NCBI GenBank assembly: GCA_964543905.1
Contig: CAZIZO010000013.1
Span: 19,230 to 83,229 of the forward strand
Origin: GCA-016699835 sp964543905
GTDB lineage: Bacteria; Planctomycetota; Phycisphaerae; Phycisphaerales; UBA1924
Direction of reading: 5' to 3'
DNA length: 64,000 nucleotides
How positions within the stretch are numbered: position 1 is the stretch's first letter; each line of letters begins with the position of its first letter. Below, in pieces: positions 44,369 to 53,689 of the stretch. Below the pieces are notes generated by a model. The model was not told the origin of the DNA. It worked only from the letters and a program-made list of their open reading frames with translations, and did not search any database. Both the position numbers and the translations under genes were made by a program.

Positions 44369-45403
44369 TCAATCCCAGATCGCTTTCCATTCGCTCCGCC
44401 CTTCCCCAGCCTTGGTGAAGATCCCGAGATAATCGTTCGCCACCTTCGAGTCGTCCGGCTCGTCGAAGAACATGATGTCGGGCCTCGTCCGGTCCTCGCT
44501 GAACTTGTACTTGCCCAGGTCCTGGTCCGAGCCCGTCGCGCCGTCGCCGATCTTCGTGACTTTGTGCTCGACATGGTTGTCGTTGAACGCGATGTTCCCC
44601 TTCCACGTCTCCCCGGCCTTCCCAAAGAACGTCATCGTCACGCTCTTGGGGTTCTTGAGCAGCATCGTCACCTGCGTGTCTTCCTCGTTGTACGCCACGT
44701 CCCCAATCTCCGGCCCGCGGTTGCTCACGATCGCCTGGCTCGCGTTGAACGTGTTGCTCCATCGCTCCAGCCGACCCTTCGCCGGCTGCAGGTGCGCGTA
44801 ACTCATGTTCCCACCCTCGCGCCGTGTAAAATCGGCGCTGAACGCGGGGTCCCAGAGCGCCTTCTCCGCGCTCAACGCCCCCTTCGGCTTGTCGTACGCG
44901 TAATCGCCCATCGCCACGATCCGCCCGTTGTTCTCCACCGGCGACACGAGCAGTTCGGGCGAGAAGAACCCGTTGAACACCAGCAGCGACATGATGTTGC
45001 TCGTCGTGTCCTTCAGCCTTCCGCGCTCGGCCACGGTCCAGTCGCTCTTGTCGATCTCCGACGGCAACGGGTACTTGTCGCCGTTGTTCTGCGCCCAGAT
45101 GATCATTCCTTGATGGACACCACGGATCTGCGTGGCGTCCTTGATCTGGCGAGCCTTCGCCCGTGCGGCGGCGACGGCCTCCGCGTGCTCGTCCTCGCCC
45201 GACTTGCCCCTTGGTGCCTCGGCCTCGTCCGTCCCGCGGGCCTGTTCCGCTGGCCCGGGCCCCTCCGGGTTCCCAATGCACACGGCGACGCACGCCAGCA
45301 CTGAGATTGCGGCCCCCGCACTCACCACGAGTTCGATGAGCGTGAAGCCTCGTTGGCCGTGACGGCCACTCGGGCGACGTGAACAGCGTGTGCGTACGAG
45401 CAT
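44369..45403 (-). CDS. Type II prepilin-like protein
   Basis: A 344-residue protein with a class III signal peptide: basic head, then GFTLIELVVSAGAAISVLA, cut by a prepilin peptidase after Gly with Phe as new first residue. The rest lacks a Cys pair and shows pseudopilin-like topology: a long helix, Gly/Asn-rich loops (GDKYPLPSEIDKSDW) and a C-terminal beta part (FNDNHVEHKVTKIGDG). Planctomycete genomes hold many such single-gene prepilin-like proteins, often of the DUF1559 type, with unknown partners. AAAGGA lies nine bases before the ATG. It is followed by a short hairpin (44351-44364). Confidence 0.8.
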   Translation of the reverse strand: MLVRTRCSRRPSGRHGQRGFTLIELVVSAGAAISVLACVAVCIGNPEGPGPAEQARGTDEAEAPRGKSGEDEHAEAVAAARAKARQIKDATQIRGVHQGMIIWAQNNGDKYPLPSEIDKSDWTVAERGRLKDTTSNIMSLLVFNGFFSPELLVSPVENNGRIVAMGDYAYDKPKGALSAEKALWDPAFSADFTRREGGNMSYAHLQPAKGRLERWSNTFNASQAIVSNRGPEIGDVAYNEEDTQVTMLLKNPKSVTMTFFGKAGETWKGNIAFNDNHVEHKVTKIGDGATGSDQDLGKYKFSEDRTRPDIMFFDEPDDSKVANDYLGIFTKAGEGRSEWKAIWD

Positions 45404-45628
45404 GGCAAATCCTTTCAGAGTCGTGCGGGCAATGTGGACACGCGCGAGACGGCACGGTTGATACTGGTTCGAACGGAGCGGGTTGCATCAAAGCGCCATG
45501 CACCTCGCCCCATGCGCAAGGCAACGTTGGTATATTGCGCACTGTTCGCCCGGACCTCCCATCTGCAAGGGAGCAGAGGCCCGCACAGGGCATCGGGCGT
45601 ATGCCACGCGGGAGCCATGGAGTTACGC

Positions 45629-46078
45629 ATGCTCAAGTCGATCGCCGCCGTCGTTGTGACCTATATCGCCATGACCGTCCTCATCATCGCGGCGTTTTCC
45701 GCCCTTTGGTTTGGATTCGGCCCCGATCGCCTGCTCCAGCCGGGCACATGGAAGGGGAACATGCTCATCAGCATCGCGGCCCCCGGAATCACGGGACTGG
45801 CGGGTCTGTTTGGCGGGTGGATGTGCGCGACGATCGGTCGCGCGCGAGGACCGGTCATCGCCCTCGCGGGGCTCGTTCTCGTCCTGGGGCTGGTGACGGC
45901 CTATTTCACGCTGCAAAAGCCCGAACCCACGGGCCCGCGCGAGCCGGGCCTCACGCCGCAGCAAATCATGGAGAAGGGCCGGGAGCCGGCGTGGGTCGCC
46001 ATCAGCAACCCCATCCTTGGTGCGGGGACGATCCTCATTGGGGGGTTGTCGATGCTTCGTGCACGCAAGGCCGCGTGA
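45629..46078 (+). CDS. Small four-span membrane protein
   Basis: About 149 residues with four likely spans (residues 3-27, 44-64, 70-90 and 123-143). The ATG at 45629 has GGAG six bases upstream; the ATG at 45617 would have its GGAG only two bases away and is less likely. The sequence between spans 3 and 4 is a Pro-rich loop (PEPTGPREPGLTPQQIM). No family recognised. Transcribed the same way as the cardiolipin synthase gene 194 bases downstream, but nothing shows a shared operon. Confidence 0.6.
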   Translation: MLKSIAAVVVTYIAMTVLIIAAFSALWFGFGPDRLLQPGTWKGNMLISIAAPGITGLAGLFGGWMCATIGRARGPVIALAGLVLVLGLVTAYFTLQKPEPTGPREPGLTPQQIMEKGREPAWVAISNPILGAGTILIGGLSMLRARKAA

Positions 46079-46272
46079 GACTCCAGAGCGTCCTTCGGAG
46101 TTCCAGATCGGCGGTGCTCACGCGATCAACAGGCAAGCGGCCATGGCGAGGGATCGAGGTTGCTCCCGCCGCGGCACCCCTCGCGAGCGTCCCGGTTCGG
46201 GTTCGTGGCCGGTGGGGGTCCCGCCTCGTATCCTCCCGTTGGCTCGCCCTGCCTCCGGGGATCGGCCCGCGC

Positions 46273-47784
46273 ATGCGTGAACTCCTCGACTGGCTCCGTT
46301 CGCACTGGTTCTCCCTTGAGCCTTGGACGCTCTGGCTCATCGGCGTGTCGTGGGCGATCCGCCTCGCGCTGGGCGTGCGCCTGATCTGTTCCAAGCGATC
46401 GGTGCCGGTGATCCTCTCCTGGATGGTGCTCGTTTTTACCCTGCCCATTCCCGGCGCGATCGTGTACCTCCTCGTGGGCGAGAATCGCCTGGGCGCGCTG
46501 CGCCAGCGCGAACGTCAGCAGATGACGAGCCAGATCAAGCCCCTTCTCGCTCGGCGCTGGGGCGAGCGCGGGCTGATCGTGCAGGCCCTCACGCTGGGCG
46601 ATCGTGCCGCCCCGGTGGCCAAGAGCAGCACGGCCGTCGGCCTCGTCCCGCCCCTGCGTGGCAATCGCTTGCAACTCATCGCCAGCCCCGACGACTACCT
46701 CACCCTGCTCATTCGCGACATCGACGCGGCGACGAGCCACTGCCACCTGCTCTACTACATCTGGATGAAGGGCGGACGCGCGGACGAAGTCGCGCAGGCG
46801 CTCATTCGCGCGGCCCGTCGTGGCGTCGAGTGCAAGTTGCTCGTCGATGACGTGGGCAGCCGACCCTTCCTCCGCAGCGCCATGGTCGACACCCTGCGTG
46901 AGGCTGGGGTTCGCGTTCAGGAGGCGCTCCCCGCGGGCGTCTTTCGTGCCCTGCTCAATCGCCTCGACCTGCGCAACCACCGCAAGATCGCCGTCATCGA
47001 CGGACTGGTCGCGTACATGGGCAGCCAGAACCTCACGGACAACACGTTCCACTATCGCAAGGCGCGCAAACTGGGCCCGTGGATCGACGCCTCGGTCCGC
47101 GTCGAAGGTCCGGCCGTTCAGGCGCTCGCGATGACGTTCCTCACCGACTGGGCGGTGGAAGTCGACGAGGACGTGCCGATCCACGAGAAGTACCTGCCCA
47201 AGGAGGCCGAGGAGGCGATGCTCGAACCGGGTGGCGCCATCGCGCAGGTCGTGCCCACGGGCCCAAGCCCGACGTCGAGGGCGGCCATGCGCGAGGCCTT
47301 CCTCGCCGCGATCTACTCCGCGACCAAGGAACTCATTCTCTCGACACCCTACTTCGCGCCCGACGAGGCGACCGACGCGGCGCTCCAGGCGGCGGCCCGC
47401 CGGGGCGTCGTGGTGACGCTCATCCTGCCCCGCCGCTCGGACCACTGGATCGTCGACCACGCCGGGCGCGCGCACATCGAGCCCATGCTCGACGCGGGCG
47501 TCCGGGTCTTCCAGTTCCGCCACGGGCTGCTCCACGCCAAGACCATGGTCGTGGACGGCGCGATCGCGCTCATCGGGTCGGCCAACCTCGACATGAGGAG
47601 TTTCTGGCTCAACTATGAGGTCGCGCTCCTCGCCTACGACGCGCCCTTCGCCGCCGACCTGCGCCACCTGCAACTCGACTACATCCAGAACTCGCACGAG
47701 GTCGACGCCGACGCCTGGGCGAAGCGAGACGGCTGGGAGCGACTGAAGGAAGGCGTCGCTCGGCTCTTCGGCCCCCTGCTGTGA
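46273..47784 (+). CDS. cls: Cardiolipin synthase (phospholipase D superfamily)
   Basis: A 503-residue membrane enzyme joining two phosphatidylglycerols to cardiolipin and glycerol. Two N-terminal spans (WTLWLIGVSWAIRLALGV and VILSWMVLVFTLPIPGAIVY) precede two HKD motifs, HRKIAVIDG and HAKTMVVDG, each followed by the GS-N strand (YMGSQN, LIGSAN). Length and topology match bacterial Cls (about 480-510). The ATG at 46273 is the first Met before the spans; upstream in-frame sequence is not protein-like. Ends VARLFGPLL. Confidence 0.95.
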   Translation: MRELLDWLRSHWFSLEPWTLWLIGVSWAIRLALGVRLICSKRSVPVILSWMVLVFTLPIPGAIVYLLVGENRLGALRQRERQQMTSQIKPLLARRWGERGLIVQALTLGDRAAPVAKSSTAVGLVPPLRGNRLQLIASPDDYLTLLIRDIDAATSHCHLLYYIWMKGGRADEVAQALIRAARRGVECKLLVDDVGSRPFLRSAMVDTLREAGVRVQEALPAGVFRALLNRLDLRNHRKIAVIDGLVAYMGSQNLTDNTFHYRKARKLGPWIDASVRVEGPAVQALAMTFLTDWAVEVDEDVPIHEKYLPKEAEEAMLEPGGAIAQVVPTGPSPTSRAAMREAFLAAIYSATKELILSTPYFAPDEATDAALQAAARRGVVVTLILPRRSDHWIVDHAGRAHIEPMLDAGVRVFQFRHGLLHAKTMVVDGAIALIGSANLDMRSFWLNYEVALLAYDAPFAADLRHLQLDYIQNSHEVDADAWAKRDGWERLKEGVARLFGPLL

Positions 47785-47859
47785 TGCCGGCCGTTCGCCC
47801 GGCCTCGTAGAGTTCATCCCTTGGGCGACATGCCTCTTGCCAGGGACCGGAGCCTTGCC

Positions 47860-48534
47860 ATGCCAAACCAGAAGAAGATTGCCGTCGTGTTGTGCGGATG
47901 TGGTCGAGCGGACGGGAGCGAGATCCACGAATCGGTGAGTTGCCTCATCCACCTCGCTCGACACGGGGCCCTCTATCGCTGCTTCGCGCCCGATGCGCCG
48001 CAGCCCTCCGTCGTCAATCACGTCACCGACGAAGTCATGCGCGAGTCGCGGAACATGATGGTCGAGTCCGCTCGCATCAGTCGGGGCGACATCACACCCC
48101 TCGCGAAACTCGACGTGGACGCGTTCGACGCCGTCGTCTTCCCCGGTGGCTTTGGCGCGGCGAAGAACTTGTGCGACTTTGCCAGCCGCGGCGCGGCGTG
48201 TGCCGTGTTGCCCGACGTCGAGCGCGTGCTCCGAGGCTTTCATGCCAAGAACAAGCCCGTCGGTCTCTGCTGCATCGCGCCCGTTTTGGCCGCGCGTGTC
48301 CTGGGGACCCGGATGGGCGGTCCGGGCGTCCGTGTCACCGTCGGGCCCGATTCTCCAGCGGCGAGCGCGATCGCGGAGATGGGCTCCACGAACGTCGCAC
48401 GTCAAGCCACCGAGGCCTTCGTGGACGATGCCAACAAGATCGTCACCACGCCCGCGTACATGTGCGACGCCCAGCCCCACCAGGTTTACGAGGGCATCGG
48501 CCAGATGATCGAGCGCGTGCTCCAGTTGGCCTAA
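47860..48534 (+). CDS. elbB: ElbB-like DJ-1/PfpI family protein
   Basis: A 224-residue class I glutamine-amidotransferase-like protein of the ElbB (isoprenoid biosynthesis glyoxalase ElbB) subgroup. The nucleophile Cys sits in VGLCCIAP, the elbow is FPGGFGAAKNLCDFA, and the N-terminus KKIAVVLCGCGRADGSEIHE matches ElbB closely. ElbB has weak glyoxalase activity; its role in the cell is unclear. The ATG at 47860 has GGAG nine bases upstream. The gene lies 75 bases before an S41 protease with no known link. Confidence 0.88.
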   Translation: MPNQKKIAVVLCGCGRADGSEIHESVSCLIHLARHGALYRCFAPDAPQPSVVNHVTDEVMRESRNMMVESARISRGDITPLAKLDVDAFDAVVFPGGFGAAKNLCDFASRGAACAVLPDVERVLRGFHAKNKPVGLCCIAPVLAARVLGTRMGGPGVRVTVGPDSPAASAIAEMGSTNVARQATEAFVDDANKIVTTPAYMCDAQPHQVYEGIGQMIERVLQLA

Positions 48535-48609
48535 TCATGGCCCACGCAAGCGGGTGAGCGCCGCCCCTTCCATCGCGCGGTCGCTCCCCACGCCCTTCTA
48601 TCATTCAAC

Positions 48610-50256
48610 ATGCCCCCCCTCTCCAAAGGACGTTTTCTGCTCGATTCCGCCCTCGTCGCCGTGCTCGGCGTCGCCGTGGTCGGCGCCGTCGGGGCGCGAC
48701 ACCTAGGCGATGAGTACAAGTTTCTCGATCCCCTCATCGAGGCGAAGCACATCATCAGCAAGGAGTTTGTCGAGGAGCCCAATCTCGACAAGTTGCAGGA
48801 GGGTGCAATCAAAGGCATGGTCGAGGCTCTCGACGATCCGTACACCGTGTATGTGCCACCCTCGGAGAAGGCGGAGTTCAACAAGGAACTGCTGGGCGAG
48901 TACGTCGGTATCGGCGCCTCGGTGAACGTCGTCGAGGGCTGGCTCACCATCGTCTCGCCCTTGGAAGACTCCCCGGCCTTCCGCGTCGGTCTGATGGCCG
49001 AAGACCGCGTCCTCGAGATCAACGGCACGAGCACGCACAACCTTCCCGTGGACAAGTGCGTCGAGATGCTCTTGGGCGAGCCCGGAACCAAAGTCCAACT
49101 GCTCGTGGAGCGCAAGGGCGCAAGGATCCCCTTCGAGATCGAGCGGGCGCCCATCAAGACCCGGGCCGTCAAGGGGTATCACCGCGCCGACGCCGACGCC
49201 GAATCATGGATGTACCTGATCGATCCTTCCCGGCGCATCGCGTATGTGCGACTGACGCAGTTCACGCCCAAGTGCTCCGAAGAGATCGCCGCCGCGCTCC
49301 TCTCCGTCGGCGCCGATCAAGGGCAGTTGCGCGGGCTGGTGCTCGATCTTCGATTCAACCCGGGCGGGCTGCTCAATGAGGCCGCGGAGATCGCGGACTT
49401 GTTTCTCAAGTCCGGCACGATCGTCTCGACCAAGGGGCGAGCCTTCCCCGAAGAGGTCGCGACCGCAGTCGAGCAGGGCACGCTCCCCGAGTTTCCGATC
49501 GCCGTCCTGCTCAACTCCTCCAGCGCCAGCGCGAGCGAAGTCCTCGCCGGCGCGCTCGCCGAGAACCACCGCGCGATCATCGTTGGCACGAGGAGTTTCG
49601 GAAAAGGTAGCGTGCAGACCGTACGTCGGATCCCCAGCAACGGCGGCGAACTCAAGATCACCGGACAGGGCTATTACCTCCCCTCGGGCCGGAGCATCTC
49701 ACGCAAGGACGATTCGCCAACGTGGGGCGTGGACCCCAGCGAAGGGTTCTATGTCCCGATGTCCGATCCCGAACTCATCGCGATGCTCGAAGTCCGCCGA
49801 AAGCAGGAAATCCTCCGCGGCAGCACCGAGAAAGCCGACGCGAGCGCCCGATCCGAGAACTGGACCAACACCGACTGGGTGCTCGACACGCTGAAGGACA
49901 AGCAACTCACGGCGGCCGTCCGCGCGATGCAGGGCAAGATCGATTCCGGCAACTGGACCCCCACGGGCGAGAAGGTGGATCAGGCCAGGGCTATCGCAAG
50001 CGACGAACTGAAGCGGCAGTCGCTGCTGCGCGACCGCCTCGAACGGGAACTCATCCGCGTGGACAAACGCATCGCCGCGATCGAGAACGCCGCGCCCGAG
50101 GCTCCCAGGCCCGACCTGTGGCCCGACGATCTCGATCTGACCGGCGGCATCATGGAGATCAAGGACAAGGACGGCAAGGTCGTCGCCACGCTCCAGATCA
50201 CGGGCAACAATCTCGAACGTTGGCTCGTCGATGCGGACGTGAAGAAGAAGGAGTGA
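48610..50256 (+). CDS. S41 carboxy-terminal processing protease
   Basis: A 548-residue exported protease, shorter than the one at 18.9 kb. An N-terminal signal anchor (DSALVAVLGVAVVGAVGA) is followed by a helical part and a PDZ domain (YVGIGASVNVVEGWLTIVSP). The S41 domain has LDLRFNPGGLL, then NSSSASASEVLAGAL (catalytic Ser near residue 306) and RSFGKGSVQTVRRI (Lys near 332). The C-terminal 120 residues form a helical, charged tail (LERELIRVDKRIAAIE). Cleaves periplasmic C-termini; targets unknown. The tsaD gene follows 81 bases later. Confidence 0.92.
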   Translation: MPPLSKGRFLLDSALVAVLGVAVVGAVGARHLGDEYKFLDPLIEAKHIISKEFVEEPNLDKLQEGAIKGMVEALDDPYTVYVPPSEKAEFNKELLGEYVGIGASVNVVEGWLTIVSPLEDSPAFRVGLMAEDRVLEINGTSTHNLPVDKCVEMLLGEPGTKVQLLVERKGARIPFEIERAPIKTRAVKGYHRADADAESWMYLIDPSRRIAYVRLTQFTPKCSEEIAAALLSVGADQGQLRGLVLDLRFNPGGLLNEAAEIADLFLKSGTIVSTKGRAFPEEVATAVEQGTLPEFPIAVLLNSSSASASEVLAGALAENHRAIIVGTRSFGKGSVQTVRRIPSNGGELKITGQGYYLPSGRSISRKDDSPTWGVDPSEGFYVPMSDPELIAMLEVRRKQEILRGSTEKADASARSENWTNTDWVLDTLKDKQLTAAVRAMQGKIDSGNWTPTGEKVDQARAIASDELKRQSLLRDRLERELIRVDKRIAAIENAAPEAPRPDLWPDDLDLTGGIMEIKDKDGKVVATLQITGNNLERWLVDADVKKKE

Positions 50257-50337
50257 ATGCCGGAGCGCGATCGACCCGGGTCCATCGTGCCTGTGATCCC
50301 GCCCGTTCGCTCGCGTTCGCTCCTTTGTGCCTTCCCC

Positions 50338-51450
50338 ATGACCATCCTCGCCCTCGAATCTTCTTGCGACGAGACCGCCGCCGCCGTCGTGCGAAATGGG
50401 CGCGACGTGCTCTCGAGCGTCATCGCCTCGCAGCACGAGATCCACGAGGAGTACGCGGGTGTGGTGCCCGAGTTGGCGAGTCGGGCACACGTCGAGCGCA
50501 TGCTGCCGACCGTGCGCACGGCGCTCGAGACGGCCGGCGTCGGGCTCGGGATGATCGACGCCGTTGCGGTCGGACATCGCCCGGGTCTCATCGGCTCGCT
50601 GCTCATCGGCGTCTCGGCGGCCAAGGCGCTGGCCTGGGCGCTCGCGAAACCCCTCATCGGCGTCGACCACGTCCATGCCCACCTCTACGCCGGGGTTCTC
50701 CATCAGCATCCCAACCAGTCGCCGCTTCACGCCCGGCCCGAGCCCCCCGACTATGAACCCGCGCTCTTTCCCGCCCTCGGCCTGGTCGTCTCGGGCGGGC
50801 ACACCTCCATGTACCTGCTCCGATCGTGGACGGACCTCGCTCGTCTCGGCGGGACGATCGACGACGCCATGGGCGAGGCCTTCGACAAGGCCGCCACAAT
50901 CTTGGGGATTTCGTATCCGGGCGGGCCGAATCTGGACCGCCTTGCCTCGGAGCCGGGTGCGAACGAACGCATCGTCGATCTGCCGATCAGCCGTCTGTCG
51001 ACGACTTCACTCGACTTCTCGTTCTCCGGACTCAAGACCGCGCTGCTCTACGCCGTTCGCGGCTTGCCCGGTCCTCGTGGCGAGTTCGCCCGCGACGCGA
51101 GCCACCTCACCTCCGAACAACGCCGCGGCTTTGCCGCCGCCTTCCAGCGTGCCGCGTGCAAGGCCGCCGTGCTCAAGTTGGAGCGCGCGCTCGATCGATG
51201 GAGCGAGTTCGAGAACCAGCCATGTCGAACCATCCTCACGGGCGGCGGGGTGACCGCCAACTCGCGTCTCCGGGCGGACCTGCGGTCGCTTGCCCATCGC
51301 CGCGGGCTCTCCCTGAGATTGCCGCCTCTCGAGTGGTGCGTGGATAACGCGGCGATGATCGGCGGATTGGCGTTCGAACTGCAGCGTGCGGGCCGCGTCA
51401 GCGGACTCGCGCTGCAGGCCGTGCCGACCACTTCGCTCGAGACGCCATGA
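50338..51450 (+). CDS. tsaD: tRNA N6-threonylcarbamoyladenosine synthase subunit TsaD
   Basis: A 370-residue ASKHA-fold enzyme that moves threonylcarbamoyl to A37 of tRNAs reading ANN codons. Markers: ILALESSCDETAAAVV, ELASRAHVERM (metal-binding HxxxH-like), VDHVHAHLYAG, VVSGGHTSMYLL, GEAFDKAATILG and GGVTANSRLR. ATG at 50338 gives a normal start; upstream in-frame residues are not protein-like. The last base of the stop overlaps the next gene by ATGA, so TsaD and the release-factor-like protein are coupled. Confidence 0.96.
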   Translation: MTILALESSCDETAAAVVRNGRDVLSSVIASQHEIHEEYAGVVPELASRAHVERMLPTVRTALETAGVGLGMIDAVAVGHRPGLIGSLLIGVSAAKALAWALAKPLIGVDHVHAHLYAGVLHQHPNQSPLHARPEPPDYEPALFPALGLVVSGGHTSMYLLRSWTDLARLGGTIDDAMGEAFDKAATILGISYPGGPNLDRLASEPGANERIVDLPISRLSTTSLDFSFSGLKTALLYAVRGLPGPRGEFARDASHLTSEQRRGFAAAFQRAACKAAVLKLERALDRWSEFENQPCRTILTGGGVTANSRLRADLRSLAHRRGLSLRLPPLEWCVDNAAMIGGLAFELQRAGRVSGLALQAVPTTSLETP

Positions 51451-51980
51451 CGGGCTCTTCACTCCAACTCCCCCCGCCCCACCCCGCGAGCCTTGACGAA
51501 TCCTCCCTCCTCGTTCAATGCGAGATCGGTCGAGGGCGCAGCCGCGGCCCCGGAGGCCAGAATCGCAACAAGGTCGAGACCAAAGTCACCATCAGGCACC
51601 TCCCCACCGGCCTCGAAGCCCACGCCAGCGAACGCCGGAGCCAGCACGAGAACCGTGCCGTGGCCATCTTCCGCCTTCGCCTCGCGCTGGCGCGGGAGGT
51701 TCGAACTCACGTGCCGATCGGCGAGGTCCGTACCGAGTTATGGAGGTCGCGCTGCGGACCCGACGGGCACGTCGCCTGCAATCCCGCCCACCACGACTAT
51801 CCAACGCTCCTCGCGTTTGCACTGGACGTGATCGCCGGTGCGGGCTGGGACGTCAAGAAGGCGTCCCTCCGCCTCTGCTGCACCATGAGCCAGTTGATGA
51901 AGTTGGTCAAGGATGACCCGCACGCGTGGGCCAAGTTGAACCAGGAGCGCGTCGCTCGTGGGATGCGGACCCTCAAGTAG
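51447..51980 (+). CDS. Release-factor-like protein with GGQ motif (ArfB-type)
   Basis: A 177-residue protein with the class I release-factor catalytic loop SRGPGGQNRNKVET, followed by the usual beta-alpha unit (VTIRHLPTGLEAHASERRSQ, then ENRAVAIFRLRLAL). It lacks the codon-recognition domains of RF1/RF2, so it is like ArfB/YaeJ or the RF-like proteins that free stalled ribosomes by hydrolysing peptidyl-tRNA. ArfB is about 140 residues with a basic tail inside the mRNA channel; here the C-terminal 90 residues form a less basic domain (WDVKKASLRLCCTMSQLMK) of unknown role. It overlaps tsaD by four bases. Confidence 0.85.
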   Translation: MTGSSLQLPPPHPASLDESSLLVQCEIGRGRSRGPGGQNRNKVETKVTIRHLPTGLEAHASERRSQHENRAVAIFRLRLALAREVRTHVPIGEVRTELWRSRCGPDGHVACNPAHHDYPTLLAFALDVIAGAGWDVKKASLRLCCTMSQLMKLVKDDPHAWAKLNQERVARGMRTLK

Positions 51981-52013
51981 ATCGGCACGCCCAGCCAGGC
52001 CCACGGCAGCAAA

Positions 52014-52043
52014 AAAGCCGCCCCGCATTCGCAGGGCGGCTTT
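52014..52043 (-). terminator. Terminator hairpin between convergent genes
   Basis: Arms AAAGCCGCCC and GGGCGGCTTT around a ten-base loop. On the minus strand the hairpin is followed by TTTTTT (51-52 kb side), so it ends the sorting-tail gene at 52.1-52.7 kb; with TTT on the other side it may also serve the release-factor-like gene. Confidence 0.75.
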
Positions 52044-52068
52044 CAGGATCGACGTGATACGCGAGGCC

Positions 52069-52713
52069 TCAGGCGCGACGACGACGAGCCGCCACGAGAC
52101 CACCGAGGCCCACGATCGCCAGAGCGCCGGGAGCGGGCACGGCGACCAGTTCAAAGGCCTGATTGCGGTTCAGGGCGGCCCCAGAGCCGAACGCCGGGTT
52201 GTTGCTGCCCACGGCGGCCGGAAGCCCCGCACCGGTAAAGAAGAACTGACCCGTCGTCGTCGGCGCGGCCACGATCTGCACGATCCCGTTGGTGGGGACC
52301 ACAAACGTCGAGTCGCTGCCGTCGGGCAAGGCGCCGAGGGTGATCGTCCAGATGAAGTTGCCAGCCTGGGGCAGCGACACGTTGAACGCGTTGAACAGCG
52401 AGTTCCCGTTGTTGGGATCGAAGAACTGCATCGTCAGCGTGCCGCCCACGGTGCTGACACCGCCCACAAACTTGAACTGGGCCAGGGTCATCACGTTGTC
52501 CGAGGCGTTCGTCGTGCTGTAATCATCGAACCCCAAGGGGCCCGTCGCCGCGGGGAACGACGCATAGCCGCCCGTCAGGCTCGAATAGACCGTCGCCACC
52601 CGGTCGATATACCCGCCGCCGCCCTCGATGGGCTGCGCGGACACAGTAATCCCCAACGCCGACGACGAAAGCGCCGAACCGGCAAGCAAGGCCACGCACA
52701 ACAGATTCTTCAT
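52069..52713 (-). CDS. Secreted protein with PEP-CTERM-like sorting tail
   Basis: A 214-residue exported protein. The ATG at 52713 has GAGGAG eight bases upstream, and the signal peptide is MKNLLCVALLAGSALSSSALG. The mature part is beta-rich, with GGTLTMQFFDPNNGNSLFN resembling filamentous or lectin-like folds. It ends with an anchor of the form VPAPGALAIVGLGG, LVAARRRRA. No catalytic motif. Own terminator at 52014-52043. An AT-rich stretch (AATATAAAGTCAG on the + strand, near 52886) about 170 bases upstream may be the promoter. Confidence 0.8.
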   Translation of the reverse strand: MKNLLCVALLAGSALSSSALGITVSAQPIEGGGGYIDRVATVYSSLTGGYASFPAATGPLGFDDYSTTNASDNVMTLAQFKFVGGVSTVGGTLTMQFFDPNNGNSLFNAFNVSLPQAGNFIWTITLGALPDGSDSTFVVPTNGIVQIVAAPTTTGQFFFTGAGLPAAVGSNNPAFGSGAALNRNQAFELVAVPAPGALAIVGLGGLVAARRRRA

Positions 52714-53014
52714 GTCCAACTCCTCTCAACTCGGCCTCCGAGCGCCGCGCGCGCGGTTGGAGCATGCCCATGTTCGTCCGCGACGGAAACTCACGAACAC
52801 ACAAGCGGCCGTGCGACCAACGCACAGCCTTGAACACGCTTCAGAGTCAAGAGGGGGTGTCTCGTCTCTCTCTCGACTCAGCCAATATAAAGTCAGTATC
52901 GCCGAAAGGTACGGCGGTGTCAAGGGGTTCGGATGCATCCCCGACACCGAAATCACCCACATCCCGCTTACCGGTACTTGCCGCCTGTCAACTTGGGCAA
53001 TCCGGAGATCGAGG

Positions 53015-53587
53015 CTAGTCCCCGTGTCGCTGTCGCAACTTCGGGCTCAGGCGGACGAGCAGGTGCATCTTCTCGAAGTCGTTGACCCAGTCCTGCAACG
53101 TCGCCGCCAGTTCGTCGGCAGCCGATTCTGCGCCGGGCAGAGGACACGACGCGCCCAACGACTTCGCGGCCAGCGCTCGCAGTCGGCTCAGCGACTTGTC
53201 GGTAGAGAGCCCGCAGAACTCATAGTCCTCCGAGAGAAAAAGGACCGTGGGCACACGGTTCCCCCCGCAGACCTTGATCTGGTCCGACAAGTCCCGGTGC
53301 GCGTCACGATCGAGAAATCGGAGCGAAAGCACGGCGGGGTTGGCCCGGGCGATGTGGTCCAGCATGGGGCATTGGGCCGAACAATCGCCACACCAGATGC
53401 CCGACGAGACGAGCACATTCAGCCGACGCGAAAAGGACGAGATCAAGGCTCGCTGTGACGCGGTCAGCGCGAGGCGAGCATGCATGGCGTTCCACGCCCG
53501 GGCCTGATCGGGAGATCCGGTGCCCACGTAGGAGTCATACGAATATCCGTCGGCAAACTTGCGTTGGAGGTACTCGGGTTGGAGCAT
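53015..53587 (-). CDS. Thioredoxin-family protein with WCGDC motif
   Basis: A 190-residue protein with a thioredoxin-like fold. The redox motif is WCGDC (in VLVSSGIWCGDCSAQCPML), followed by ANPAVLSLRFLDRDAH and NRVPTVLFLSED, whose cis-Pro strand (VPT) is intact. The N-terminal 70 residues are helical. No signal peptide, so probably cytosolic. Start chosen at MLQPEYLQRKF, with AGGG five bases upstream; a TTG 87 bases earlier is the alternative. It lies in the secreted-protein zone but no link is evident. The 301 bases to the sorting-tail gene at 52.7 kb contain only promoter-like AT stretches. Confidence 0.75.
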   Translation of the reverse strand: MLQPEYLQRKFADGYSYDSYVGTGSPDQARAWNAMHARLALTASQRALISSFSRRLNVLVSSGIWCGDCSAQCPMLDHIARANPAVLSLRFLDRDAHRDLSDQIKVCGGNRVPTVLFLSEDYEFCGLSTDKSLSRLRALAAKSLGASCPLPGAESAADELAATLQDWVNDFEKMHLLVRLSPKLRQRHGD

Positions 53588-53689
53588 GCCCTGATCGTAG
53601 CGGAACAACCGCAGATCACGGCGGTCCAGATAGCACCACGCCGCGAGATGATCGCGGCGCGCCACAGCATACAAGTCGGGCCCACCAAA

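Noticed and set aside
45481..45540. A TATATT box upstream of the small membrane protein
   Set aside because: No matching -35 element at proper spacing was found, so it is not called as a promoter.
46126..48480. A 784-codon minus-strand open frame
   Set aside because: It is antisense to cardiolipin synthase and ElbB, both with full catalytic motifs.
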